This document shows positions 49,057 to 57,046 of a stretch of DNA of 64,000 bases, in pieces. The notes beneath the pieces were generated by a model. It ran no database searches. It was not told the origin of the DNA and saw only the letters and a program-made list of their open reading frames with translations. How positions within the stretch are numbered: position 1 is the first letter of the stretch; every line of letters starts with the position of its first letter. The DNA is from DASPMP01 sp035758925 (GTDB lineage Bacteria; Gemmatimonadota; Gemmatimonadetes; Gemmatimonadales; Gemmatimonadaceae), in the NCBI GenBank assembly GCA_035758925.1, contig DASTVV010000113.1, positions 29,133 to 93,132 of the forward strand, written 5' to 3'. Position numbers and translations under genes: made by a program.

Positions 49057-49488
49057 GTGAGCAAATCGAGGCCCGCGCGCGGTTACACGCTGCCTGAGCT
49101 GATCACCGCCCTCACGATCTGCGGAATTCTTCTGGCCATCGCGGTTCCCCGCATCCAATCGCAGCTGGACCGCGTGGCGGTGCGCAGCGCGGTCGCGGAT
49201 GCCATCAGCGCCATCAACACCGCCCGATCACTTGCCCTTGCAGGCCACTCGGCAATCGCTGTCCACTTCGACTCGGTAACCGGCGGCATTCGCGTTCGCC
49301 GGGGCGGCGAGACTCTTCTCGAGCGCGGCCTGGGCAAGGAGCATGGTGTCCGCGTGTCGGCGACCAGGGATTCTCTGACGTTCGATGCTCACGGGCTGGG
49401 GCACGGCGCGGCAAACCTCAGTATCATTGTCCGCCTGGGTGTGATCTCGGACACATTGTTCGTTTCCCGGTTCGGGCGCATTCGATAG
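49057..49488 (+). CDS. Type IV pilin-like/pseudopilin protein (GspH/FimT type)
   Basis: A 143-residue protein starting at GTG 49057. The prepilin signature is ARGYTLPELITALTICGILLAIAVP: peptidase cleavage after Gly, then Tyr, and Glu at position +5, followed by a 20-residue membrane helix. The C-terminal part has VRSAVADAISAINTARSLALAGHSAIAVHFD, typical of GspH/FimT minor pseudopilins, and a beta sheet. It may be exported by a type II secretion or type IV pilus machine whose other genes are elsewhere. The frame is open upstream, but the upstream part has no pilin features. Confidence 0.88.
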   Translation: MSKSRPARGYTLPELITALTICGILLAIAVPRIQSQLDRVAVRSAVADAISAINTARSLALAGHSAIAVHFDSVTGGIRVRRGGETLLERGLGKEHGVRVSATRDSLTFDAHGLGHGAANLSIIVRLGVISDTLFVSRFGRIR

Positions 49489-49667
49489 GTCCTGGTCGGA
49501 GCCGCTTCAGCCCCGGCGGACACGTGCGCTAGATTGAGCCACAAGGAGTTAGGCCCATTGCCGACCGGTCCCTTCCTGCCGGTTCGGCCAAGTCCTGAAG
49601 TCAGTCCGGCACCGCAACCTGTGCGTATGTGACGCGGTGGCCGTGGAGGTGGGTTATCGCTAATGAG
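49489..49667 (+). other. Leader region of the second ECF operon, no gene recognised
   Basis: A 179-nt region between the pilin gene and the sigma gene. It contains a strong hairpin near 49560-49588 (GCCGACCGG pairs with CCGGTTCGGC around a CCTTCC loop). A 3' part CCGGCACCGCAACCTGTG resembles the end of cobalamin-riboswitch cores, but the B12 box and other conserved parts are missing. It could be an ordinary promoter region or an unrecognised structured leader. Confidence 0.35.
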
Positions 49668-50204
49668 ATGAGCGACGCCGCCGACGTTCAGCGCGTCCTG
49701 AACGGCGACGTGGATGCCTTTGCACGCCTGGTTGACCGCTACTACGAACGCTGCGCGCGTTTTGCAGTACGGATGCTAGGCAACCGCGACGACGCGGAAG
49801 ACGCATTGCAGGCTGCCTTCCTCCGGGCGTATCGATCGCTCGGGAAGTATCAGGAGCGTGACAAGTTCAGCGCGTGGCTGTATCGGATTCTGGTGAATCA
49901 GTGTCGTAGCATGGCCGCGCGACGGAACCAGCGCGAAAGGGTGTTTGTAAGAGAGGAAGCCGTTCTTCTGAACGCGCCAGACCGCAGGCCAAACTGGACC
50001 GGTGAAGACGAAGAGTTTGTGCAGCGTGTGCTTGCCGAGCTGGATCCACTGCTCCGTGAAGCATTCCTGCTGAAGTACGTGGAGGAAATGAGCTACGAGG
50101 AGATGTCGACGCTGACAGGAGTGGGTGTTTCTGCGCTGAAAATGAGGGTGAAGCGGGCGTGTGACCGATTGCGGTCGCGCTGGGAGCGTATCAAGGATGA
50201 CTGA
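49668..50204 (+). CDS. RNA polymerase sigma factor, ECF subfamily (second)
   Basis: A 178-residue group 4 sigma factor. Region 2: DAFARLVDRYYERCARFAVRMLGNRDDAEDALQAAFLRAYRSLGKYQERDKFSAWLYRILVNQCRSM. Region 4: VLAELDPLLREAFLLKYVEEMSYEEMSTLTGVGVSALKMRVKRACDRLRSRW. The ATG at 49668 gives a normal N-terminus; the frame is open for 39 nt more. The last bases overlap the start of the anti-sigma gene. It differs from the first sigma in every segment, so it is not a recent copy. Confidence 0.95.
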   Translation: MSDAADVQRVLNGDVDAFARLVDRYYERCARFAVRMLGNRDDAEDALQAAFLRAYRSLGKYQERDKFSAWLYRILVNQCRSMAARRNQRERVFVREEAVLLNAPDRRPNWTGEDEEFVQRVLAELDPLLREAFLLKYVEEMSYEEMSTLTGVGVSALKMRVKRACDRLRSRWERIKDD

Positions 50205-50811
50205 CGAACTGAACTCGCTCGATCCGTACGTGCGGGAGCTTGTCGGCGAAGCACGCCGGCCAGTCGTCGTCGATCCGTCCGCCCGACACCGACTCATGGA
50301 AGCCATCCGGCTGGAGCCGGCACCGCGTCGCCGTTCCCGTGTGCTCGACTGGCTGCTCGAACCGCGTCACTCCTCCCTCTCTCCCGTCGCATCCATGGCC
50401 CTGGCCGCGGGGCTCGTTGGAATCGGAATTCTTGGAGGTCTCGCCATACACCGGGACGGTCGTCTTTCGACCGAACAGGCTCCGCCTGTGGGAGTGGGGA
50501 ATCCACACCTCCCGGACTCTGGTACCGCCCGAGCGATCAGGTTCGTCCTGATCGCGCCCCAGGCGGCGCGGGTGTCGGTCGTGGGGGATTTCAACGACTG
50601 GGATCCGTCGGCCAACCCGATGTCGGCCCAACGCGAACCAGGGAGCAGCGGGGTCTGGAGCGTCTATGTACCGCTGCAGCCGGGCCTCCATACATATTCG
50701 TTCGTCGTGGACGGGACCCACTTCGTGCCGGACCCCGCCGCGCCGATCGCCCCCGACGACGGGTACGGTCATAGAAGCTCCGTGGTGATCGTCCGAGGAT
50801 CTTCGCTGTGA
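50197..50811 (+). CDS. Putative anti-sigma factor with a C-terminal glycogen-binding (CBM48) domain
   Basis: A 204-residue protein overlapping the sigma gene by 8 nt. The N-terminal 70 residues are cytoplasmic with no zinc motif but the right size for sigma binding. A helix at about 71-90 (SSLSPVASMALAAGLVGIGILGGLA) crosses the membrane. The periplasmic C-terminus (about 115-200) is an AMPK/isoamylase-type glycogen-binding module: RFVLIAPQAARVSVVGDFNDWDPSANPM, then WSVYVPLQPGLHTYSFVVDGTHFVPDPAAP. That a sigma regulator should carry a carbohydrate-binding module outside the membrane suggests sensing of an external glucan. The anti-sigma assignment is by position and topology. Confidence 0.82.
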   Translation: MTDELNSLDPYVRELVGEARRPVVVDPSARHRLMEAIRLEPAPRRRSRVLDWLLEPRHSSLSPVASMALAAGLVGIGILGGLAIHRDGRLSTEQAPPVGVGNPHLPDSGTARAIRFVLIAPQAARVSVVGDFNDWDPSANPMSAQREPGSSGVWSVYVPLQPGLHTYSFVVDGTHFVPDPAAPIAPDDGYGHRSSVVIVRGSSL

Positions 50812-51488
50812 GCGCGCTGTCGCTTCGTCGAGTCGCCTGGTCCGCCTCCCTCGTGGCGCTGCCCGTAGTCGTCGGGGCGCAGGACTCAGTGGTGCCAAAC
50901 AGAGGCATCGATCCGCTTTCACGTTTGAACGAATCCACGCGATACTCCATCGAGCTGCTCTTCGATTCGGCCAAGGTCGCAGGGCTGCCAACGTGGCCGC
51001 TCGAATCGAAAGCACTTGAAGGGATCACAAAGCGCGCAGACGGCCGTCGTATCGTTGCGGCTGTTCGCCTGGTCTTTCGGTCGCTCCGCGAAGCCCGCTC
51101 GGCGCTCGGTCCAGGGGCGACAAACGACGAGCTGACCGCGGCTGCAGGTGCCCTTAGCGTCGGTATTACTACGGACGAGCTTGCACGCCTGGTGAAGAGC
51201 CGCCACGAAAAGCAGCTCACCTACCCGCTGGTTGTTCTGTCCGATCTCATCACGCGCGGCGTACCCCGAGACACCGCCTCCCAGACGATCTTCCAGCTCT
51301 GGCAGCGGGGGGCCTCGGACGATGACTTCCAAGGCTTGTGGCGCGGCGTGGAAAGAGACATAGTTTCAGGGACGGATCCCGGGGTCGCGCTGCTGAACAG
51401 GGCGCGCGAAATACCATCTCGTGGTCCGCCTACGGCGCCGCCGGCATCGGGCGCGCGCCCTGAAAGATCGGAGAATCCGAACCCTTAG
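50808..51488 (+). CDS. Secreted protein of unknown function in the ECF operon
   Basis: A 226-residue protein starting at a GTG overlapping the anti-sigma stop (GTGA). The signal peptide is about residues 1-24 (ending VVGAQ). The mature part is helical and contains YSIELLFDSAKVAGLPTWPLESKALEGITKRADGRRIVAAVRLVF and LGPGATNDELTAAAGALSVGITTDELARLVKSR, with a Pro-rich C-terminus (PSRGPPTAPPASGARPERSENPNP). No family is recognised. Its place suggests a role in the envelope response controlled by the ECF factor. Confidence 0.75.
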   Translation: MSALSLRRVAWSASLVALPVVVGAQDSVVPNRGIDPLSRLNESTRYSIELLFDSAKVAGLPTWPLESKALEGITKRADGRRIVAAVRLVFRSLREARSALGPGATNDELTAAAGALSVGITTDELARLVKSRHEKQLTYPLVVLSDLITRGVPRDTASQTIFQLWQRGASDDDFQGLWRGVERDIVSGTDPGVALLNRAREIPSRGPPTAPPASGARPERSENPNP

Positions 51489-51492
51489 GCGA

Positions 51493-52767
51493 ATGCTCCA
51501 CTCGAGGCGTCACGCCACCGCTGCGATCGCGACGATTGCGATGCTCACTACTGGTGAGCATGCGGTGGCGCAGAGCACCTCGGAGCTGGAAACTCGACTC
51601 GAAGCTGGCGCCACAACCTCATCGCACGTCGGCTCGATCCCACTCAGTGCTTTCGCGCTGACGCCAGGTTTCCGATACGCGAGCCCGCGCATGACCGCGA
51701 GCGCTCGCGCTTCGGCGTTGCTTGGCTTGTCGCAGTGGCAACTGGGGAATTCCGCCGCGGCTCTCGAAGCGTATACGCCTCTCCTGTACGGAGTGCGCGC
51801 AGAGGTGGCGGCAAATGCCAGCCGCCTTTTTCATGACCAGTCCGTCCAGAACGATCAGTTGGACGCGGAAGGCCGGCTGCATTTCATGCGGCAACGCGCG
51901 GGCATCTGGCTCGGTTCGGGCGTCGCGCGGCCCCTGCGTGTCGCCGCCGTCTCGAATGTGAACGTGAGCTCCGGCGGCGTCTGGACGCGCGTCGGGGCAG
52001 CGACGCTGCGCGGCAGCGTCACCAGCTTCTTCTTCACGAAGATTGCCTTCGACGATACGCTCGTCGACAACAGCCCGGCTGTCTGCTCCACGCGGCTCGC
52101 GGCGCCGACGGGCGCCAGCGGTCCCACCGGCATGCGCGCCCTCGTGGCCGAGGCAGCTGTCGGCAATGCCTGCCGTCACCAGTCGCGCTTGACGGATCTC
52201 GAAGGGACCGTGCGCTGGGAGCATAAGCTGGGCGAGCTCACCCTTCGCGGTGGACAGCGATTCGGCGATAGGCTGGACGTGAACTCGGACTCCCGGCACT
52301 GGGCTTCGGCGCAAGCGGCCGTCTGGATCACCAACCAGATCGCGGCGGTGGCGGGCGGCGGTCGTGAGCCCGCACAGCCGACGCGCGGTTTGCCAGCGCG
52401 GAGCTTTGGCTCCGTGGGATTGATGCTCGCGTACTGGCCCATCCCGCGCGGGAACGTCCTCGTCGAGACGCCGGCGAGCCTGGTCCACAGCTTCGAGGTC
52501 CGCGCGGCGGGCACGGCGCTGCAACGGCTGACGGCGCGCATTGGCGGCGTCGAGACCGTGGAGATCATGGGTGACTTCACTGACTGGTCGCCGGTGCCGC
52601 TGATTCGTCGTGGTCGTGACGCGTGGGAGCTCCTGGTCCCGATGAGCCCCGGCGTGCACCAGATCAATATCCGCATCGACGGCGGACAGTGGATCGCGCC
52701 GCCCGGTGTACCGTCTCTCAAGGACGGGTTCAATGGCGAAGTCGGAGTGCTGGTCGTCAATCCTTGA
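51493..52767 (+). CDS. Secreted barrel-like protein with C-terminal glycogen-binding (CBM48) domain
   Basis: A 424-residue protein with a signal peptide (ending EHAVAQ). Residues 30-330 have alternating short strands and Gly/aromatic residues (e.g. ALLGLSQWQLGNSAAALEAYTP, GVWTRVGAATLRGSVTSFFFTKIAFDD, GELTLRGGQRFGDRLDV, SFGSVGLMLAYWPIP), which could form an outer-membrane beta-barrel. The C-terminal 90 residues are a CBM48/AMPK-type module (LTARIGGVETVEIMGDFTDWSPVPLIRRGRDAWELLVPMSPGVHQINIRIDGGQWIAPPG). Start ATG at 51493 is five bases after the previous stop. It ends the sigma operon, before a strong terminator. Confidence 0.8.
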   Translation: MLHSRRHATAAIATIAMLTTGEHAVAQSTSELETRLEAGATTSSHVGSIPLSAFALTPGFRYASPRMTASARASALLGLSQWQLGNSAAALEAYTPLLYGVRAEVAANASRLFHDQSVQNDQLDAEGRLHFMRQRAGIWLGSGVARPLRVAAVSNVNVSSGGVWTRVGAATLRGSVTSFFFTKIAFDDTLVDNSPAVCSTRLAAPTGASGPTGMRALVAEAAVGNACRHQSRLTDLEGTVRWEHKLGELTLRGGQRFGDRLDVNSDSRHWASAQAAVWITNQIAAVAGGGREPAQPTRGLPARSFGSVGLMLAYWPIPRGNVLVETPASLVHSFEVRAAGTALQRLTARIGGVETVEIMGDFTDWSPVPLIRRGRDAWELLVPMSPGVHQINIRIDGGQWIAPPGVPSLKDGFNGEVGVLVVNP

Positions 52768-52777
52768 CCGAACGACG

Positions 52778-52895
52778 CATCCGAATTCCGCGAATCAGAA
52801 CGAATAGACTCGCATAAACCAAAGCTCCCCTCGCATGGCGAGAGGAGCTTTTGATTTCTCAGGAACGATTCGGCTTGATTCGTGGAATTCGGATG
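52778..52895. repeat. Nested inverted repeat surrounding a terminator
   Basis: The outer arms are 52778-52797 (CATCCGAATTCCGCGAATCA) and 52876-52895 (its inverse, 19 of 20 matching). The left arm begins 11 nt after the end of the CBM48 gene. The 78 nt between them include the terminator hairpin at 52821-52852, so the whole forms a hairpin within a hairpin. The left arm shares CGACGCATCCGAATTC (counting its flank) with the palindrome at 55782-55807. Confidence 0.8.
52821..52852. terminator. Strong bidirectional intrinsic terminator
   Basis: AAAGCTCCCCTCGC pairs with GCGAGAGGAGCTTTT around an ATG loop: 14 bp with one mismatch and a T/A-rich end on each strand. It lies between the convergent CBM48 and M28 peptidase genes and can end transcription from both. 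Confidence 0.9.
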
Positions 52896-52923
52896 AGGGG
52901 GTGCCGGCCCCGCGAAGAAGACT

Positions 52924-54480
52924 CTATGGCGTGATCGCCTGCGGTTTTCTCGGCAACTTCTCGTCCCGGTTGGCCGCGAGGTAGACGAACGCCGCGACGA
53001 TCACGGCGTTCCTTTTCATGTCGTCTTCCTGGATGCGCTCGTAGACGTCCTGATTCGAGTGGTGCGTCCGGCTCCCATACTCGATCTCGTCCTGGATGAA
53101 CTGGAATCCCGGAAGGCCGACGCCGTCGAACGACAAGTGGTCAGTGCCACCCGTGTTCCTGATGCTCAGCGTGCGCATCCCCAGGTCCTTGAACGGCTCC
53201 ATCCAGGCCTGGAAGACTGGACGCACTGCCTCGTTGCCCTGGAGATAGACGCCGCGGATGGCGCCGGTGCCGTTGTCCACGTTGAAGTAGGACGAGAACT
53301 TTTCGTGGTCCGGCTTCACGTGCAGGCCGGTGCTGTCGCGCACGCCGAAGTGGTCGCGCACATACGCCCGCGAGCCCAGCAATCCCTGCTCTTCGCCCGT
53401 CCAGAGGGCGAGACGAACCGTGCGACGGAGCGGCAGGCCCGCGGCCTTGAGAATCCGCAGCGCTTCGAGCATCACCGCCGAGCCGGCGGCATTGTCCGTC
53501 GCGCCCGTGCCCGTGTGCCAGGAGTCGAAATGCGCACCGAGCATCACGACGTCATCCCTGAGGCGACGATCGGTGCCCGGAAGCTCGGCGACGATATTGA
53601 AGGAGTTCGTATCCGCCGAGTAGAACCGGTTGTCGGCTTCGATCTCGACCCTGACCGGCACGCCCTTGGCGAGCGTGCGCGCGATTCTGCCGTAATGCTC
53701 CGCGGACACGATGATGGTCGGAACCGAAGCAGGGGCATTCGTGGCACGTGACCCGGTGCCCTGAGCGAACACGGTGCCCCCGTCGCCGCGCCCCTGCTGC
53801 AGGACGCCTGCAACTCCCTCGCTCACGAACATCTCGTTGCGCTGTCTCGCGAGTTCCTGGAGTGCGCCAAATCGTCCGGCATTTCCGCCGCCACCCCTGC
53901 CCTGCTGCGCGGCCTGAAGGGGGAGCGCTCCAAGGGAGTCGAGCTGGATGTCGGAAAAGCGCTGCGCCTGCGCTGTCCAGTGTGCGGTCACCGGCGATGG
54001 ATTGCCAACCATCACCCACTTGCCGTTCAACGTTCCGCGATAGCGAGCGATGTCTGAAGCGCTGTCGATCCGGACGACGACGACTTCTCCGGTGACCGGG
54101 CCTTTGGTGCCCACCGACCAGGCGCCGGGATAAGCGATGAGCGGATACTGCGTGGGCGCGACGACCCGTGCGGTGAACTTCTCGTTGCTCCAGCCGCGGC
54201 CGAACGGACCCCAGGTTTCCAGACGAGGACTCGACGTACCCCAGGACTTCAGCTGGGACACGACCCAGTCGGCGGCTGCCTTGGTCTGCGGCGATCCGGT
54301 GAGCCTGGCGCCATACACATCGGTGAGGTAGCTGGTGATTTCCATGACCTTCGAGCGCTGGAGACCTTCCTCGCGAATGCGCGCGATGGCCGCGGCATCG
54401 ACCTTTTCGGTCTGCTGCGCAAATAGCGGCGAGGCCAGTATCATTGCGGCCGCGACGCGGTGGATTAGATGAGACGACAT
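52924..54480 (-). CDS. Secreted M28 peptidase
   Basis: A 518-residue exported metallopeptidase with signal peptide MSSHLIHRVAAAMILASPLFA. A PA-like domain spans about residues 110-265, and the catalytic domain 295-510. Zinc ligands and catalytic residues: MLGAHFDSWHTGTGATDNAAGS, ALWTGEEQGLLGS, FNVDNGTGAI and GGTDHLSFDG, ending with the last His in RTHHSNQDVYERI. These resemble aminopeptidase Y/carboxypeptidase Q-like enzymes that trim peptides. A Gly/Gln-rich insert (AQQGRGGGGNAGRFG) lies between domains. It ends at a strong bidirectional terminator. Confidence 0.93.
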   Translation of the reverse strand: MSSHLIHRVAAAMILASPLFAQQTEKVDAAAIARIREEGLQRSKVMEITSYLTDVYGARLTGSPQTKAAADWVVSQLKSWGTSSPRLETWGPFGRGWSNEKFTARVVAPTQYPLIAYPGAWSVGTKGPVTGEVVVVRIDSASDIARYRGTLNGKWVMVGNPSPVTAHWTAQAQRFSDIQLDSLGALPLQAAQQGRGGGGNAGRFGALQELARQRNEMFVSEGVAGVLQQGRGDGGTVFAQGTGSRATNAPASVPTIIVSAEHYGRIARTLAKGVPVRVEIEADNRFYSADTNSFNIVAELPGTDRRLRDDVVMLGAHFDSWHTGTGATDNAAGSAVMLEALRILKAAGLPLRRTVRLALWTGEEQGLLGSRAYVRDHFGVRDSTGLHVKPDHEKFSSYFNVDNGTGAIRGVYLQGNEAVRPVFQAWMEPFKDLGMRTLSIRNTGGTDHLSFDGVGLPGFQFIQDEIEYGSRTHHSNQDVYERIQEDDMKRNAVIVAAFVYLAANRDEKLPRKPQAITP

Positions 54481-54655
54481 GGGATCTCCTGAACGACCTG
54501 ACGGAATGGCTGGGGATGGGCTGGATGGGGATTTGCCGCCCGTCGGGCGGCCCGCCTAAGGTACGTGGCTGGCCCGGGGTTCGCTGTCGCGAAACTGTGT
54601 CGGGGCAGGACCGTAGATACTGTCGAGCACTTCACCTCAGCTACCGGACCGTCGT
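54481..54655. other. Divergent promoter region with a 17-nt palindrome
   Basis: The 175-nt region separates the M28 gene and the glycine-repeat gene. It holds the perfect palindrome GCCGCCCG-T-CGGGCGGC at 54535-54551, and G-rich text (ATGGCTGGGGATGGGCTGGATGGGG) that looks like half of a G-rich repeat arm. The palindrome could be an operator or a decayed terminator. No -10/-35 hexamers are clear. Confidence 0.45.
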
Positions 54656-55771
54656 ATGCGATCACCGACGCGGTTGTTGCTCATTGCCGCCACTCTGCTC
54701 CTGCCGTTGGTCCTCGGTGCCCAGAGCCTGGACCTGACGATCGACAACACGGGCCTGAGCATCGGCGACTCACGCTTCGTGCGGGGTATTCGCCTCAACT
54801 ACCGCGACTGGCGCATGGAGCGAGTGGATGGGATCAACGCCACCATCTGGACGCCGTACGATCCGGCGAAAGGCGAAGTGAATGGTCTTGCGTTGGGCTT
54901 GCCGGCCACTGGGGCCAGGAAGATCAGCGGCGCGGGCATTGGCCTCTTCGGCGTTGGCGCAACGGAGTCCTTTACGGGGCTCGGCTTCGGCGCTTTTGGC
55001 ATTGGGGCTGGCGGCGACGTCGAAGGGATCGTAATCGGAGGCTTTGGAGCTGGCGCTGGCGGTAACGTCAAAGGCCTCTCGGTTGGTGGCTTCGGAGTCG
55101 GCGCCGGCGGGAACGTGACCGGAATCTCGATCGGAGGCTTTGGAGCCGGCGCGGGCGGTGACGTGAAGGGGCTCACCGTCGGCGGTTTCGGCGCAGGGGC
55201 TGGCGGTGACGTTACCGGAATAACGATCGGCGGTTTCGGCGCAGGTGCGGGCGGTAACATGACGGGCTTCAGCGCCGGCGTGTTCGGCGTCGGCGCGGGT
55301 GGAAACGTTACCGGAATAACGATCGGCGGCTTTGGGGCGGGCGCTGGCGGTAACGTCAAGGGACTGACGCTTGCCGTTGTCGGCGCCGGTGCCGGTCACG
55401 ACATCACCGGAATCACCCTCGCCGGTGTCGGCGCCGGCGCCGGACACACGTTACGCGGATTCGCCGTCGGCGGCGTTGGAGTCGGTGCGCCGAACATTCG
55501 TGGAATCGTCATCGGCGGTGCCGCGGGTGGCGAGGATGTAAGAGGCGGCGTCATCGCACCCGTCTACTTCAAGGTCGTGGATGACGGAGAGGTACACGGT
55601 GTCACCCTCAGCGCCTTCAATCATGTGAAGGGCGACCAGTTCGGGCTGTCGCTTGGCCTGTTCAACTACGCCCGGGACGTTCATGGCATGCAGATCGGCG
55701 TGCTGAACTACGCGGGCAACAATCGTAAAGGCCTCAGGCTGCTGCCGATCTTCAATCGCGACTGGAGATAA
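54656..55771 (+). CDS. Secreted surface-repeat protein (LA_2272-like), glycine-rich
   Basis: A 371-residue protein with a signal peptide ending near VLGAQ. From about residue 90 to 285 it consists of roughly 12 copies of a 16-residue unit of the form GGFGAGAGG(N/D)V(K/T)GL, for example GGFGAGAGGNVKGLSV and GGFGVGAGGNVTGISI. The last 80 residues change to FKVVDDGEVHGVTLSAFNHVKGDQFGLSLGLFNYARDVHGMQIGVLNYAGNN, the motif style of leptospiral LA_2272-type surface repeats. A beta-solenoid on the cell surface is likely. Repeats make the DNA prone to slippage. Next to a 26-bp palindrome after its stop. Confidence 0.8.
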   Translation: MRSPTRLLLIAATLLLPLVLGAQSLDLTIDNTGLSIGDSRFVRGIRLNYRDWRMERVDGINATIWTPYDPAKGEVNGLALGLPATGARKISGAGIGLFGVGATESFTGLGFGAFGIGAGGDVEGIVIGGFGAGAGGNVKGLSVGGFGVGAGGNVTGISIGGFGAGAGGDVKGLTVGGFGAGAGGDVTGITIGGFGAGAGGNMTGFSAGVFGVGAGGNVTGITIGGFGAGAGGNVKGLTLAVVGAGAGHDITGITLAGVGAGAGHTLRGFAVGGVGVGAPNIRGIVIGGAAGGEDVRGGVIAPVYFKVVDDGEVHGVTLSAFNHVKGDQFGLSLGLFNYARDVHGMQIGVLNYAGNNRKGLRLLPIFNRDWR

Positions 55772-55781
55772 GCCCGAATCA

Positions 55782-55807
55782 CCGACGCATCCGAATTCGG
55801 ATGCGTC
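55782..55807. repeat. 26-bp perfect palindrome after the surface-repeat gene
   Basis: The sequence CGACGCATCCGAA is followed immediately by its exact inverse complement, giving a perfect 26-bp palindrome with no loop. It starts ten bases after the stop of the surface-repeat gene and 14 bases before the convergent helicase stop. Its first 16 bases are also found at 52773-52788. It might act as a bidirectional terminator without a T-run, or as a protein-binding site. Confidence 0.8.
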
Positions 55808-55820
55808 GTAGTTGACGTGC

Positions 55821-57005
55821 TCAGTCTGCGGCGACTGTTCCGAAATCGAAGCCCGGTACGGAAACGCGCGGGATTGGCTTTCCGATGACCGATTCGATGG
55901 TTCGCACCATCGCGATCTCGTCGGGCGCCATGAACGTGAATGCATCGCCCTCGCGCGAGGCCCTGCCCGTTCTGCCGATGCGGTGCACGTAGTCCTCGGG
56001 TTGCTGCGGCACGTCGTAGCTGATCACGTGCGTGATGTGCGAGATGTCCAGGCCACGCTGCGCGATGTCCGTCGCGACGAGCACGCGAATCTTCCCCGCC
56101 TTGAAATCCGCCAGCGCTTTGGTGCGCTGCGCCTGCGTCTTGTCCGCATGCATGGCGGTCGCTTCGACGCCCTCGTGTTCCAGGTGCCGCACCACGCGAT
56201 CCGCACCCATCTTGGTCCGAACGAAGACGAGCACCGAATCCAGCTCGCCGTCCTTCAGCAGGTGCGCCAGCAGCGCGCTCTTCCGTTCACGGGGCACGGG
56301 ATAGACGGCATGAGTCACGGTATGCGCTGCTTCGGATCGCCGTCCGATCTGCACCACGGTGGGCTTGCGCATGTACTTGCGCGCCAGCACCTCCACCTCG
56401 GGCGGCATCGTCGCACTGAACAGCAACGTCTGCCGATAGCGGGGCATCTGTCCGACAAGCCGGCTGATCTGGGGAGCGAAGCCCATGTCGAGCATCCGAT
56501 CCGCCTCGTCGAGCACGAGAATCTCGAGATCGTCGAACACGATGTTCTGGCGCTCGAGATGGTCGATGAGACGCCCCGGCGTCGCGACGACCACATCCAC
56601 TCCGCGCCGCAGTGCCTTCTGCTGTGGCTCGAGCGGAACGCCACCGAACACCGCCACGACCGACAGCTGTGAGTGTTGCGCGTACTTTCGAATGCTCTGC
56701 TCCACTTGCATGCAGAGCTCGCGTGTCGGAGTCAGTACCACGCAGCGCGTGCGGCGCGGACCGTTGAGCAGTTGATCGACGAGCGGCAGAGTGAACGCCG
56801 CGGTCTTTCCCGTTCCGGTTTGCGCGAGTCCGATGACGTCGCGGCCCCGAAGGACGAGCGGTATGGCTTCGCTTTGGATCGGGGTGGGATTGCTGTAGCC
56901 GGCATCGCGCACGGCTCGCAGGACTGACTCGGACAGGCCCAGCGTCTCGAAAGACTCGGCGGGCGTCTCGGTTTCTACTTCAGGTTCTATTGTCACCAGC
57001 TCCAT
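55821..57005 (-). CDS. DEAD-box RNA helicase, RhlE/CshA type
   Basis: A 394-residue DEAD-box helicase. Q motif SFETLGLSESVLRAVRDAGYSNPTPIQSEAIP, motif I AQTGTGKT, Ia PTRELC, II VLDEADRMLDMGF, III FSATMP, IV VFVRTK, V TDIAQRGLDIS and VI HRIGRTGRA are all intact. It lacks a long C-terminal tail and is close to RhlE. It should unwind short RNA duplexes in ribosome assembly or RNA turnover, and such genes are often cold-induced. The ATG at 57005 follows a plausible AT-rich promoter region. It converges with the surface-repeat gene. Confidence 0.95.
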   Translation of the reverse strand: MELVTIEPEVETETPAESFETLGLSESVLRAVRDAGYSNPTPIQSEAIPLVLRGRDVIGLAQTGTGKTAAFTLPLVDQLLNGPRRTRCVVLTPTRELCMQVEQSIRKYAQHSQLSVVAVFGGVPLEPQQKALRRGVDVVVATPGRLIDHLERQNIVFDDLEILVLDEADRMLDMGFAPQISRLVGQMPRYRQTLLFSATMPPEVEVLARKYMRKPTVVQIGRRSEAAHTVTHAVYPVPRERKSALLAHLLKDGELDSVLVFVRTKMGADRVVRHLEHEGVEATAMHADKTQAQRTKALADFKAGKIRVLVATDIAQRGLDISHITHVISYDVPQQPEDYVHRIGRTGRASREGDAFTFMAPDEIAMVRTIESVIGKPIPRVSVPGFDFGTVAAD

Positions 57006-57046
57006 ATGTTCATAAACCTAACAGCCATAATACTTTGACGCCATGC

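Noticed and set aside
49600..49625. Cobalamin riboswitch-like 3' core (CCGCAACCTGT)
   Set aside because: The B12 box and the other conserved core segments are missing, and the downstream gene is a sigma factor; kept only as an unexplained leader.
55020..55460. Tandem DNA repeats of about 48 nt
   Set aside because: They are codons of the glycine-rich surface-repeat protein in one open frame, not a CRISPR array or mobile element.
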